Source of the DNA: Atherix ibis | Lineage: Eukaryota > Arthropoda > Insecta > Diptera > Athericidae | NCBI GenBank assembly: GCA_958298945.1 | Contig: OY282610.1 | Location: 40,183,667 to 40,247,666 of the forward strand | DNA: 64,000 bases | Direction of reading: 5' to 3' | In this document: positions 48,301-60,370 of the stretch, piece after piece | Layout: every line of letters begins with the position of its first letter | Position numbering within the stretch: position 1 is the stretch's first letter | Program-made: the position numbers and the translations under genes | The notes under the pieces: generated by a model | The model's database searches: none | What the model saw: the letters and a program-made list of their open reading frames with translations, nothing else | Told to the model about the DNA's origin: nothing

Positions 48301-50149
48301 AATGGCTAACGATGACTAACAATTTCTGATCATTATTTGGTGAAGTAATCGTGTCAAGGGTTACTCTAAGAATTTGGTATATTTATTTATTGATCCAAAT
48401 TTTTCTATTGCAATTCTACTCACCTTATATGACTACTAATAATTGTTATCCCTTTTTACAAGTGATGGGATTCTTTCATTATGTATTCTTGTGATTAAAG
48501 GAAAAGACATTTTTTTTTCAGTTTTATTGGTCAGATTACTTTTTAACAAAAGAATTTTTTTTTCTCCATACAATTGAAGATAATCACTCTTCTCCGAGTT
48601 GTTCATCTAAAGAACTACAACAGTTGTTACCATATTATGATCCTTAATGGGAGAAAGCAATTCAAATTTTCGATGAAAGACACGACAATAATTGAGGAAA
48701 AACCATAATCGTAGAAAAAAATCTTATAACGAAGTAGGCAGAGGAAAAAAAATAAATAAAACTTTATAGAAAATCTGCTGACAGAGAAGTCAACCAAAAA
48801 AAAACAACAACAACCTAAAATAACTTAAAATATTGTATATCCACCGACACACTTGTTACAGTCGAAAAGGAGAAACTTCTCATTTTTAGGGTACTTTTTT
48901 TTTTTTTTATCTATAGTTCCAGCGTAGGATGTGATTATTTCGAATAATTAACTCGTAGGAGAGATGATAAAGTACTGCGGTCTACAAAAGAATATGGTAA
49001 ACTTTATAGAAATATAATTAAAAAAAACAAAAAAAAAAAAAAAAAAAGGATACAAATAGACGAATTGATGAGAGGAAAATGAAAAAATCACACAGCCATT
49101 CAGTCACTAACACATACTCGTAAGGACATTCGAAATATTGCAGATAATCGCCATCTACATACAACCATAAATACCTATGCTATTATAATTATTTTTTTTC
49201 TAATATAAAAATAGATCCTTAAACATGTCCATGCACTTATATTCATATATAAAAAGAGAGTGGTTCCTAGTTTCGGAAATTTTGCCAGGAATTCGTCCAT
49301 TCTTATTGTGATGTTACGACTAATTGCGCTCCCTTGGACTCATCTTAACAAACAAGAAAGGATAAGTACCTTTCTTTGAAGCGTAGTTAGTTAATTTTTT
49401 TTTTTTTTACAACAGTTGAATTATTTTATTTACGAACACTTCATATCTGAATATGATAGGACACTTGACAGTGTGACCGATACAATTTGAATAATAATAG
49501 AAAAATATTGAACAAGTTTTCAGACTTTTTCCTATTTGCTGCGTAATAATCAAAATAAGTTGATCCTTTTTATTTGGCGAATTGGCACATAGAGTAGAGA
49601 AAAGGACTTTTTAATAAGAAAATTCTTTTTAATAAAAGTTATCATTTTTGAAGTATGTGCTTATACACATAAGTAGAATATTATTACGTAAAAATCTTTT
49701 TATTGAATTTATATAAAACTTACGAAAAATATTGAATATTTTATTCTATTTTTTTGTTTGTTTGTTTAACGTCAACAGAATATGAATCCTTTTTGTGTTT
49801 ATCATTACACACTTTCTAATTAATTCAAATTTTATCATAAAGAAGATTATTTGAAACAATTTGAAGGTATCTTTATAGTGAAGATTTTTAATTAACTCTA
49901 GGTCCTCTAGGATGCTGATGATCCTGTGTTAATGAGCGGTAAAGTTCAGAAATGTTGCGGCAAATCATAGACGAAATTTGACAGTAAATCTTCAAAAATT
50001 AAGGTGATGATTAATTATCTGAAAGTGGCAGGTTATCAGTCAAAAAAAAAAAAAGATTTTTGATAGCAATAATATAGAAATAATAAATGAATACAAGTAA
50101 CAAGGGGTAAATTTAATATAGAAGATGCTTTTTATGTTCTATGTCGATT
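48301..50149. other. AT-rich spacer with A-runs
   Basis: Contains A-rich runs at about 49019-49047 and 50041-50053 and a T-run at 48897-48909. No supported gene or element end. Confidence 0.55.
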
Positions 50150-52170
50150 TTGTTTGGCCGCCATTTTGATTTGGATGACATTTTTCTGTTGGCATTTGAC
50201 AGCCGTAGAGAATGGTCTATAATAGCGGAGAAAATTACGTGACTTTTATGGTGTTAATCATATGCTGAGTAAGTCAACCATTCAGTGTATAATGAATTAT
50301 TTTTTAAAATATTCATGTACTGGGAGATAAAGAGAAGACTAGGCCAACATAAACCTAAAAAGATTGATGCAGTCTAATCGACGCCGTGCATAAGAATTGG
50401 GAATATTTCCAGTGTGTTTGTTAAAAATATTATAGAGATATTCCCAATTTAAGGGACACAACAGTATAAAATTCAATTGACACAACAGCTATAGGCAAAT
50501 GACCATGAATGGTGGCGAGACTGAAGTGCTCGAGTCTTACAGTTCGGTAAAGACGACTACCGTTTTTAGTAAAAAGTTATTATCAGCGACGAAGCACATT
50601 TCGACTTGCTTGGCTTTGTTGATACACAGACTATTGGGGCACTGAAAACCCTAAGCTGATACACCAAAGACCACAACACTTTCGTAGAGTAAATGTATGG
50701 TATGACTACGCATATGCAGATGATCTTCCGCTTCTGATTGAGGTTGAGGGGGTATAGGTCTGCAGTAGAGATAGCGGGAAGCGGCTATATACAGATGGTG
50801 TCCAAATGGGGGAATAGAATTGGAGTGAATGTTTCAGAAAGGAAGACTGTATGTATGTTGCTGAGATGTTTTTTGGCGCCCAGTTAGCGCGGGAAGTACG
50901 TTATCTTGAAGTAAAGGTTAGAGAGAGGCTAAACTTTCGGCCTCACTTTGAATATCCAAGGAGGCGCGTGGCCGGTTTGGTTTGCATGCTGGTGCGAGTA
51001 TTTCGCAAAGAATGGTGACTTCGATCCAGAGCGGTGAAATTATTGTACAAGGGTGTGTTTGTTTCGTGTGCATTGTATGCGTCGTGTGTATGGGGTAGGC
51101 ATAAATTCTGTGTAAGGGTAGGCATAAATTCTGTTCAGCGTCGGGCTTTTTATGAATGTTTGAATATATGTAGAACTGTGTCAACCGATGCGATGCAGGT
51201 TCTCACGGGAGAAATTCCATGGGACCTGGCGGTGCTGCGTGAAAGCAATTACTACTATCTACGATGGGGCATCCCGCTTGCTGGTTGTCCGGTTATGAAT
51301 GAAGAGATTCAGGATCTTAGTACTGGTCCTGAATAGAATGTATGAAATTTGGCAACGTCGATGGGATGAGATTGTGAATGGAGGATGTGTGCTTTGTTTC
51401 TGCGTCTGGATTTGAATTTGGTCTGTACCTTGGGTATTTACTCACGGGACATGGCAGTATGAATGGGGACCTGTATAGGCGTGCCCTGGCTATGGAGGCT
51501 AGATCACACCTCTGGTGTTGGGTGTGAGAGAACGGTATGAATGCTTTAATAGATTAGTCGTGGCACTTGGCGTATCCGAGTACCTAAGCTGGCTTAACGG
51601 TGCCTAGGGATTTACAAGATTTCTTAACGTAGCTCAATGAGAGGAGTACAAACAGAAGTATTCCTAAAACAAAAATTGGTATCACGGGAATGGGGGTGCC
51701 CCATGTTATTAAAACACACTATGACCGACAATAGTGAGGTGCCTTAGGTAGCAAAGTAGGGACTGTGGTTAATACCCATATCGCGGGTACGGTCTACAGA
51801 TCGCTGTTGGGACATACTGAATTATCTCAGGCGCTGTCACTGCTTATGACAGTAGCGGTGTAGATAGGTCTCGCAACGAACCGTTGGACTAATCAGCTTG
51901 TAACTGCTTACTGACTGTAAACTGCCCCAGCAATGGTGGTGCGTTGATTGAGCGTAACTCCATCCCTATGGTCATAGACGACTCGTGGTTTTATGTTTAA
52001 CGACAGATAAGTCATCTTAAATAACATAATATAAATGTGTAGTGCGGCATTTGTGTCATATTTCCTTAAGGATGCTAAAAGCAACGATGCTGTAAAAGTT
52101 ACTGGTGATAGCTATCGGGACATGTTGGAAAGTTTCTTCATACACCCTGTATAACCAGTCTTTTAATAAA
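50150..52170 (+). mobile_element. DEAHF-type Tc1/mariner relic (copy E), split by a LINE
   Basis: The left part (about 50210-50700) carries, in shifting frames, a decayed HTH region and the block KVIISDEAHFDLLGFVDTQT followed by RRVNVWY. The right part (about 52030-52165) resumes with VSYFLKDA, then VKVTGDSYRDMLESFF, the block that normally follows some 20 residues later. Between them sits a LINE (about 50706-52030). Junction words AAATGTATGGT and AAATGTGTAGT may be the LINE's target duplication. The protein resembles but differs from copies A-C. The C-terminal half is missing. Confidence 0.72.
50706..52030 (+). mobile_element. LINE fragment inserted in copy E
   Basis: Starts at a reverse transcriptase YADDL box (AYADDLPLLIEVEG) and continues with decayed C-terminal domain. 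The longest clean piece, 51034-51336, reads KLLYKGVFVSCALYASCVWG, then VQRRAFYECLNICRTVSTDA and LTGEIPWDLAVLRE, the usual LINE sequence after the RT thumb. A 3' UTR follows to about 52030. Its 3' region is found again, inverted, at 52630-53150. No A-tail is visible. Clade: R1/LOA/I-like, not resolved. Confidence 0.75.
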
Positions 52171-52559
52171 CATATTAAAATAGGACTTAATCGTATGCCT
52201 TTAATTACTCCCAAGTAATATTTTGATTACATTCGGAAAGTATTAAAATATTCGTCATTTGTACTGAAGGAATATCATAAATGAATCTTGCAAAGCTTGA
52301 AGCAGTTAAACTGGAACGGGCATATCACCCATGCCCAAATATCGCAATACGATGATGAGCACTGCAATTTAAACTATTTTAACGTATCAAATTATTTTGA
52401 TGACAAATCATGTGGTGGGCCGTTAAATATAGATCGAAGAATTTTTTAAAAACACTGCAGATGGAATATGCAAGATCGGCGGTCTTGATATAGCTGGAAA
52501 TACCAAAAGTGTATGAAACTTTATCCGGAATCGATAAATCAATGCTTGCCATTTACTTT
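52171..52559. other. Spacer between opposing transposon relics
   Basis: No gene or repeat recognised. Confidence 0.5.
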
Positions 52560-52629
52560 TGAAAGATTATTTCATTTAAATATTGGCCACGACTACGTTT
52601 GAAGTGATCGATGCGAGAGGATATTCTGT

Positions 52630-53150
52630 TTTGTTTATGTGGCATACCTGTCATGAGGCATACTACCACGGGTCGCCTATGACCACAGGGATTAAGATTA
52701 CGATCAATCAGCGCACGTATATAACGGATAGTTAGCAGTCAGTAATAAGTTACCAGCTGATAACTTCAACTGCTAGTGATGAGGCCCCACTAAACCTCTA
52801 CTGTCATAAATAGTGACAGTGACCGATATAATTACCAGTATCTACCACTAGCGATCCGGAGATTGTACCCGTAGTGTAGGTATCAACCACAGCCACCACG
52901 TGTGCCGAAGCATCTCATAAAAATCGAGCAAAAAAAGGCTAATTCTGCGGAGCATCTCAATTCCCGTGGAACCAATTTATGTTTTAAGAGTAATTAGTTT
53001 TGAACGCCGCTCGCAGAGCTATGGTCAGGAACCTTGTAAATTCCTTGTAGATTATTATTTTTAATATCACATTTTGCCAGCCACGGCATATCCACTGTCG
53101 GATATCTACTTTTGCCCCTTGTTAGCTATATTTCTTTTTATGCTATCATT
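52630..53150 (-). mobile_element. LINE 3' fragment inside DD41D copy B
   Basis: The reverse complement matches the 3' region of the LINE at 51720-52030, for example GTGCGCTGATTGATCGTAA here against GTGCGTTGATTGAGCGTAA there, followed by CCCTGTGGTCATAGGCGACC against CCCTATGGTCATAGACGACT. It is non-coding and lies between the ADKP block and the RGQY block of the DD41D transposase. Confidence 0.7.
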
Positions 53151-53224
53151 GGGATGAGAAGCTGGTATATATACTTAACATTCATGCAAGAGGTAACATT
53201 CTAAGGCTAGAAGTGGCTCTGGTT

Positions 53225-53310
53225 TATCGGCATAGATGAGTGACTTCGTGTAGTCCTATAAAAATTCTATCGGCATAGATGAGTGACTTCGTGTAGTCCT
53301 ATGAAAATTC
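53225..53310. repeat. 43-bp tandem duplication
   Basis: 53225-53267 and 53268-53310 are identical at 42 of 43 positions and directly adjacent, inside DD41D copy B. This is a recent local duplication. Confidence 0.95.
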
Positions 53311-54115
53311 GTGAAGTCTAGGGGCGTCAAATCGCACGATCTAGGCGGCCAACTCACCGGTCCGAAACGTGGGATAAATTGATCACCGAACTCATCTCTT
53401 AATATGTCCATTGTTTACCATGTCTTGTACACATATGGCATGTAGAGCCGCCTTGTTGAAACCACATATTGAGCGAAATAATCGAGGGATAGCGGGCGCC
53501 ATTGACGGTAACGTTATGGCCATCGTCATCTTTAATGAAATACGGCCCATAAAACGCACCAAACGATGCATTTTTGTGGATGCAATTGTAGTTCTTATTT
53601 TGCCTGTGATTGTTCATCAGACCAAATGTGACACTGGTGCTTATTCACATACCCATTGAACTAGAAATGAGCTTCGTCGCTGAATGCAATTTTTTGTTAA
53701 GAAAAAAGGATTTTCTTCAGGTTTTTCTAAGGCCCACTCACCGAAAATTCGTCGCTTTGACAGATCGTTCGGCTTCAGTTCTTACATGAGCTGTATTTTA
53801 TAAGCTTTCAGACCAAGATATTCCTCATAGTCGAGTAACATAATCCCAATTGCTGTGAATAGCGACGGATGGACAAATGGCGGTGCTCACCAATGCTAGA
53901 TGCACTCTACACACACGGGTTGGTGATTTGATATCAAATAACGTCAAATTGCTGCGAAATTTGGTCACTATGGCTCGAATTACTTACTTAGAGTAGATCG
54001 ATTATGACGATCAATAAAATTCAATAATTTGTAAGCATTTTTCGGATGTAAGTTTTTCCATGATAAAAAGTTTTTCCATGAGCACTTTTCACTTTGCTGC
54101 ACGTCACGTGTCACG

Positions 54116-54559
54116 CGTGCTCTGTCAAAAAGAAAAACAATTAAAAACCAGATAGCAAAAAAGTCACCCGATAGCACTCTGTTATCAAATGAGTTTAATT
54201 AATATTTAATTAACTGCAATGATTTTATATCTTTTGTTAATTAAATGTTTGCCAATCTAACTGACAAGTTTAAGTTATTGTCAGTTTTTTTTATTATATG
54301 GTAAGTAAATAAGTGAAGTTAATCTTAATATCTGCCTATAAATTATTGTTACATTGAATATGAATTACTTAGAATAAAAATTATTATTATTGCTGTGTTC
54401 TCGAAACAATTTGAGAACATAAAATCTATTTTCGATTATAGTAAGTGCGAAAGATCCTTTCTTCATTAAAATTATGGTACATATCAGCTAATCTAAAGAT
54501 AAGGAAGGATAAATGAGATTTTTTAATATCGGGAATATGAAGGCCACAATCAACTGCAC
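54116..54559. other. AT-rich spacer before a satellite
   Basis: No gene recognised. The sequence grades into satellite-like wording (AAAAATTTAT) near 54620. Confidence 0.5.
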
Positions 54560-57095
54560 TAAGAATTTTGCAAAATATTTAGCATTGGATATATTTGCAG
54601 ATCATGATCGATTTTGTTAAAAAAATTTCGAAAAATTTATTCGGGATTGCAGAAATTTTTGAGGTCTTAAGAAATTTTAGGAAAAAGCACCGCGCACTGA
54701 ATTGTATTAAATTTTTTTCAAAAAAATTACAGATTGGAGAAATTTTCAGATTACAAACGATTTTGTTGAAAATTTGTCGAAATTTTTTTTGAGATCACGA
54801 AAAATTTTACTACAATTGGAGTTATTTTTAGAGCTAACCTAAAAATAACTCTAATTCTACCGATTTGAGAATTTTTAGAAAATATTATGAAATAATGAAG
54901 AAATTTATAAAGAAAGTCTCAAAATTGGAGTGGTTTTTGAGGACACGATCGAATGTGTAGAGTATTTTTTTTAAAGTTCATGATTAATGAGGAATAATAT
55001 TGTAGAATACAACGTGAGTGAACAAAATTTGATATTAAGTTAAATTTTATTTTAAGTGGGGCTGATTGTGTTTAGAAATTTCTGAAAAAATGTCCAGAGA
55101 AGACCTCCGAAACGGAGAGATTTTCAAATCACAATGGATTGTCTTGAAAATGTTTGAAAAATTCAGGATCGAAGTAATTTATGAATTTTTGGAAAAAATC
55201 GTCATGGGAGAGTTTTTGAGAGAACAAAATATTTTACAAAGAAAGTCTCAGCATTGAAGTTTTTTTAAGAACACAACCTGAGGCACAGATTCAAGTTCCG
55301 AAAAATTTATTATTGGAGAAAAATCTTAATTGGAGATTTTCGCATCGTAGTAAATTGTGTTGAGAGTTTTTTGAGAAAATTTTGATTGAAGACATTTTGA
55401 GATAAAATCGATGGAGTTCAGTATATATTAAAGAAATTTGTGATTGGAGAGATTTTTGGGTGATGATCGACGAATTTCTGTAAAAATATACAGAGAAGAG
55501 CTCCGAATCGGAGAGATTTTCAGATCAAGACTGATTTTCTTGAAAATGTTTGAAAAAATTCTGAAACGAAGAAATTTATGGATTTTTGGAAAAAATCTTG
55601 ATTGAACAGTTTTTGAAATAACAAAAAAATTGACAAAGAAACTCTTAGGATTGAAGTTTTTTTAAGGACACAGTCTGAGAGAGAGATTCAATCAAGTTCT
55701 GAAAAATTTATTTTTGGAGAAAAATCTTAATTGGAGATTTTCGCATCGCAGTAAATTGTGCTGAGAGTTTTTTTGAGAAAATCTTGATTGAAGACATTTT
55801 GAGATAAAATCGATGGAGTTCAGTATATATTAAAGAAATTTGTGATTGGAGAGATTTTTGGGTGATGATCGAAGTATTTCTGTAAAAATTTACAGAAAAG
55901 AGCTCCGAATCGGAGAGATTTTCAGATCAAGACTGATTGTCTTGAAAATGTTTGAAAAAATTCAGAATCGAAGAAATATATAAATTTTTGGAAAAAATCT
56001 TGATTGAACAGTTTTTGAAATAACAAAAAATTTGACTAAGAAACTCTTAGGATTGAAGTTTTTTTAAGGACACAGTCTGAAAGAGAGATTCAATCAAGTT
56101 CTGAAAAATTTATTTTTTGAGAAAAATTTTAATTGGAGATTTTAGCATCGCAGTAAATTGTGTTGAGAGTTTTTTGAGAAAATCTTGATTGAAGACATTT
56201 TGAGATAAAATCGATGGAGTTCAGTATATATTAAAGAAATTTGTGATTGGAGAGATATTTAGGTGATGATCGAAGTATTTCTGTAAAAATTTACAGAGAA
56301 GAGCTCCGAATCGGAGAGATTTTCAGATCAAGACTGATTGTCTGGAAAATGTTTGAAAAAATTCAGAATCGAAGAAATATATAAATTTTTGGAAAAAATC
56401 TTTATTGGAGAGTTTTTGAAATAACAAAAAATTTGACAAAGCAACTCTTAGGATTAAAGTTTTTTTAAGGACATAGTCTGTGGCACAGATTCAATCAAGT
56501 TCTGAAAAATTTATTTTTGGAGAAAAATCTTAATTGGAGATTTTCGCATCGCAGTAAATTGTGCTGAGAGTTTTTTTGAGAAAATCTTGATTGAAGACAT
56601 TTTGAGATAAAATCGATGGAGTTCAGTATATATTAAAGAAATTTGTGATTGGAGAGATTTTTGGGTGATGATCGAAGTATTTCTGTAAAAATTTACAGAA
56701 AAGAGCTCCGAATCGGAGAGATTTTCAGATCAAGACTGATTGTCTTGAAAATTTTTCAAAAAATTCGGAATCGAAGAAATTTATGCATTTTTGGAAAAAA
56801 ATCTATATTGGAGAGTTTTTGAAATAACAAAAAATTTTACAAAAATTCTCAGAATTGAAGGTTTTTTAAGGACATAGTCTGTGGCACAGATTCAATCAAG
56901 TTCTGAAAAATGTATTTTTGGAGAAAAATCTTAATTGGAGATTTTAGCATCGCAGTAAATTGTGTTGAGAGTTTTTTAAGAAAATCTTGATTGAAGACAT
57001 TTTGAGATAAAATCGATGGAGTTCAGTATATATTAAAGAAATTTGTGATTGGAGATATTTTTAGGTGATGAACTACGATGGAGTTCAGTATATAC
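54560..57095. repeat. Satellite with ~404-bp monomer (TTGGAGA motif)
   Basis: The marker ATTCAATCAAGTTCTGAAAA recurs near 55687, 56089, 56489 and 56891, giving monomers of about 402-406 bp; earlier copies (from 54590) are more diverged. Monomers share AAAATCGATGGAGTTCAGTA and GAGCTCCGAATCGGAGAGAT and are built from a shorter word, ATTGGAGAGATTTT. A separate block of the same family lies at 59333-60046 inside a transposon. Confidence 0.94.
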
Positions 57096-57120
57096 AGCGT
57101 GCCCAGATTTTATTTGTTAT

Positions 57121-57197
57121 GATATTTTAAAAGCTACTTTGAGCAACAATTTTCAATGAAACTTGAAATTTATTTTCAAGTTTCATTGTAAAATATC
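57121..57197. repeat. Two-part inverted repeat
   Basis: The inner arms 57154-57168 and 57174-57188 (CAATGAAACTTGAAA and its complement) are perfectly paired around a 5-base loop. The outer arms 57121-57129 and 57189-57197 (GATATTTTA/TAAAATATC) are also perfect, leaving a 24-base bulge on the left side. It lies just past the end of the 404-bp satellite. Confidence 0.85.
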
Positions 57198-58699
57198 GCC
57201 TGATATTTTTACTTATAAACTAGAAATGCAGGCATCTCTTCTATAATCATTTTCCAAATTTATTTTTATAGAAAGTCTTAATAAATTTTACATTCACAAA
57301 GCGTTTGAACTATAGAAAAATATTCCGCTATAAGTTTATAGTCGTTGTTATCAAAAATTATTCCTAAGAATACTTATAATAAGTAAGGATATCTTCCCTT
57401 AACTTAATACTAAGTCCATAGCTTAACTGTTATCAGCTTTTCGTCTAATTATATATAGTCGGTAATCAATTCATACTCCGTATTATTCCCATAACCTTAA
57501 TGTTGTATAACTGATAAGTTTATGAAAAGTTTTAATCTATGTCCACATATGAAACGGAATTTCTTGAAAAGGTTAACGAGTAAAATACCAAATAAAAAAC
57601 AAGAATAAATAAACAAAATACAGAATGGGAAAGAAAAGGCAAAAGGACGAAAAATGTTAAACTGGAAAAACTCTTGTTGACTTTCCACCTTGCCTTTGTA
57701 CTCTTACCGCTAGAGTATCATCTTATGTCGGATCAGAGGTCCGAAAGAGGATTATTAAAAAAGTTAGCAACGATGGAAAAGTTAACAATACAACTTTTCC
57801 CACATTATTATTATTATTATTATTATTATTTTGAGTATTCTTTTTTTTTGTATTGTTTAGTTTAGTAGGTTTCTTGGTATTTTACTCTTAAATCCATTAC
57901 GTTTTGATGACGTTGGCTTTTTTTTATATTTTATTTTTATTTTTATTTTTGTTTGTAAGCGAAAACTTTATAGTCTGATGATCGAAAATCACTACTTTGG
58001 AAAATGTTTTTTAACATTTCTTACTTTACTGCTAGACCCCTTCTTCATACGAGATAAACTGACCATTACTATTTCGAATTATACCGCATGTATGAATATT
58101 ATTATAATTTTGTTTAGTTTATATTGGAAAGAATGAAGATTTCGTATATTATTTTGTATTAGGTTTTTAATGCAAAAAGGTGCAAAGCTATGCTTTCATT
58201 AGATTTTCAATGTTATTAAAAATTTTATGCTATTTACTTAATTTTTTGATTTTTTTTTAAAGTAATATTTGGAGGTGTTTTTTTTTTTATAAGTAGTCAA
58301 CTTTGATTATTTACAAATAATCAATTTTAGTTATTTCTGTAGGCATGATTCTTTCTTTGATCAGGAAAAAAAAACAAATTTTATTGGTATATGCCAAAAA
58401 AACGATCAGATAGAATTTTTTAATTTTACTTATTTGGTTTTAGTTTTTTTATAAATTTTATTAAGCAAATACAAATGAAAACAAAAACCATTTACTTTAT
58501 TATCACAATTATCATTATTATTAATACTAAATCTTTCTTACCAATGCAAAAAAACAAAAAAAAACAGGAAAATACAATATAATTCATTTGAAAGAATTCA
58601 AAAATATTGTCGAAAAAACAAATATTTTGGTTTGGTTTTAAAATTTCCGAAAAGCACAGAAAAATTGCAAAAGAAGTCCAATTTCTAAAGCTGGACAAA
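57198..58699. other. AT-rich spacer with a (TTA)n microsatellite
   Basis: TTA triplets run at about 57804-57831. Several long T-runs occur. No supported gene. Confidence 0.55.
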
Positions 58700-59305
58700 G
58701 CACTGATTTATTGGCATAGATGACTGACTTCACGTAGCCCTATGAAAAATTATCTAGAGGCGTCAAATCGTACGATCTTGGTGTCCATCTCACTGGTCTG
58801 AAACATGAGATAAATTGCTCATCAAACTCATTTCTTAATAAGTCCATTGTTTCATGTGTTGTGTGACATGTAGCGCCGCCTTCTTGAAACTACACATACA
58901 TATCGAGCAGATGAAGTTCTTGTATTTTGGGTAAAAAAAAGTTTGGAATCATCGAGCGATAGCGGACGCCATTGACGGTAACGTTGCGGCCTGCGTCATC
59001 TTTAAAGAAATTTGAAATATGGATTTTTCTGGGTGCAATGGCAGTTCTTATTTTCCATGTCGTTATTCATCAGACCAAATACAACAATTGTGTTTATTTA
59101 TATACCCATTCAACTAAAAATGAACTTCTTTGCTGAACCCAATTTTTTTTTGTCAAAAAACGGATTTTTTGTCGACGAAAAACGAAAGTTGACGCTTTTT
59201 GTTCGTTCGGATTCAGTTCTTGCAAAAGCTGTATTTTTTACACTTTCATACTAAGATCCTTGCGTAAAATCGTCCACATAGTAGACTAATACAATCCTAA
59301 TTGCA

Positions 59306-59332
59306 GTCAATGGCGACTGATGGACAAATCGC
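59306..59332. repeat. 27-bp direct duplication, left of satellite insert
   Basis: Begins GTCAATGGCGACTGATGGAC and is identical over all 27 bases to 60047-60073. It belongs to the DD41D element, so it is target sequence duplicated on both sides of the insert. Confidence 0.95.
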
Positions 59333-60046
59333 TATCAAAGGCACAGATTCTAGTTCCGAAAAATTTATTATTGGAGAAAAATCTTCATTTTTTATGATTG
59401 GAGAGATTTTTAGGTAATGATCGACATATTTCTGTAAAAATATACAGAGTAGACTTCCGAATCGGAGAGATTTTTAAATCACGACTGATTGTCTTGAAAA
59501 TGTTTGAAAAAATTCAGAATCGAAGATATTTATTCATTTTTGGAAAATATCTTGATTGGAGAGTTTTTGAAATAACAAAAAAATTTACAAAGAAAGTCTC
59601 AGGATTGGAGCTTTTTTAAGAACACAACCTGAGACACATATTCAATTTCTGAAAAATTTATTATTGGAGAAAAATCTTAATTGGAGACTTTAGCATCGCA
59701 GTAAATTTTGTTGAGAGTTTTTTCAGAAAATCGTGATTGAAGATATTTTGAGATAAAATCGATGGAGTTCAGTATATATTAAAGAAATTTGTGATTGGAG
59801 AGATTTTTGGGTAATGATCGACGTATTTCTGTAAAAATATACAGAGTAGACATCCGAATCGGAGAGATTTTCAAATCACGACTGATTGTCTTGAAAATGT
59901 TTGAAAAAATTCAGAATCGAAGAAATTTATTCATTTTTGGAAAAAATATTGATTGGAGAGTTTTGAAATAACAAAAAAATTTTACAAAGAAACTCTCAGG
60001 ATTGAAGCTTTTTTGAGGATTCAATCTGAGAAACAGATTCAATCAA
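59333..60046. repeat. Satellite block (404-bp family) inserted in DD41D copy C
   Basis: Contains about two monomers of the 54560-57095 family; the first lacks an internal ~130-bp stretch. It begins near a CACAGATTC word and ends near the same word (ACAGATTCAATCAA), so it opens and closes at nearly the same phase of the monomer. Confidence 0.92.
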
Positions 60047-60073
60047 GTCAATGGCGACTGATGGACAAATCGC
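60047..60073. repeat. 27-bp direct duplication, right of satellite insert
   Basis: Exact copy of 59306-59332. The transposon sequence then continues with CGATCTTCACCAAC onward, as in the related copy B region. Confidence 0.95.
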
Positions 60074-60370
60074 GATCTTCACCAACACTGGACGCACTCT
60101 ACGCATACGGGTTGCTAGTTTGATGTCAAATATCGTCAAATTGCTACGAAATTTTGTTACTATAGTTTGAATTGCTTACTCAGAGTAGTTTGATTATGAC
60201 GACCATTAAATGGTTAAAGTAATCGAAATACATTTTTCATATAGGACAAATTTTAATAATAAAATTAAATAATTTGTAGGTATTGTTTGGGTATCAGCCT
60301 TTCCATTATAAAACGCTAATGCTAATTGAGTACTTTTGACTTTGAAGCACATCACGAAGCAAAAAGATCA

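Larger units (their letters stand above)
52560..54115 (-). pseudogene. DD41D-type transposase, copy B, dead and interrupted
   Basis: On the minus strand the N-terminal part begins near 54000 (LTLFDIKSPTRVCRVH) and continues with AFSDEAHF, TAG at 53663-53661, FNGYVNKHQ, ASFGAFYGPYFIKDD, NVTVNGARY, NMWFQQGGSTCHM, WPPRSC..LTPLD and SLIYADKPEPLLALE. A LINE 3' fragment then intervenes (about 53150-52630), after which the C-terminus resumes (SSRIDHFKRSRGQYLNEIIF). The first Asp is intact, the second is Gly (53452-53450). An internal 43-bp tandem duplication lies at 53225-53310. The 5' flank to about 54115 matches that of copy C. Confidence 0.87.
58700..60370 (-). pseudogene. DD41D-type transposase, copy C, split by satellite
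   Basis: The minus strand carries the N-terminal part at about 60370-60047 (LTIFDIKLAT-like) and the middle at 59332-58700: the first catalytic block is decayed (KEVHF, Asp lost) and is followed by TAG at 59116-59114, NGYINK, a VTVNG region, FQEGGATCHT (second Asp replaced by Gly, 58880-58878), and the RSC/DL block. Between these parts lies 714 bp of satellite, flanked on both sides by the same 27 bp of transposon sequence. Without the insert the transposon reads continuously. The C-terminus is missing. Confidence 0.85.
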
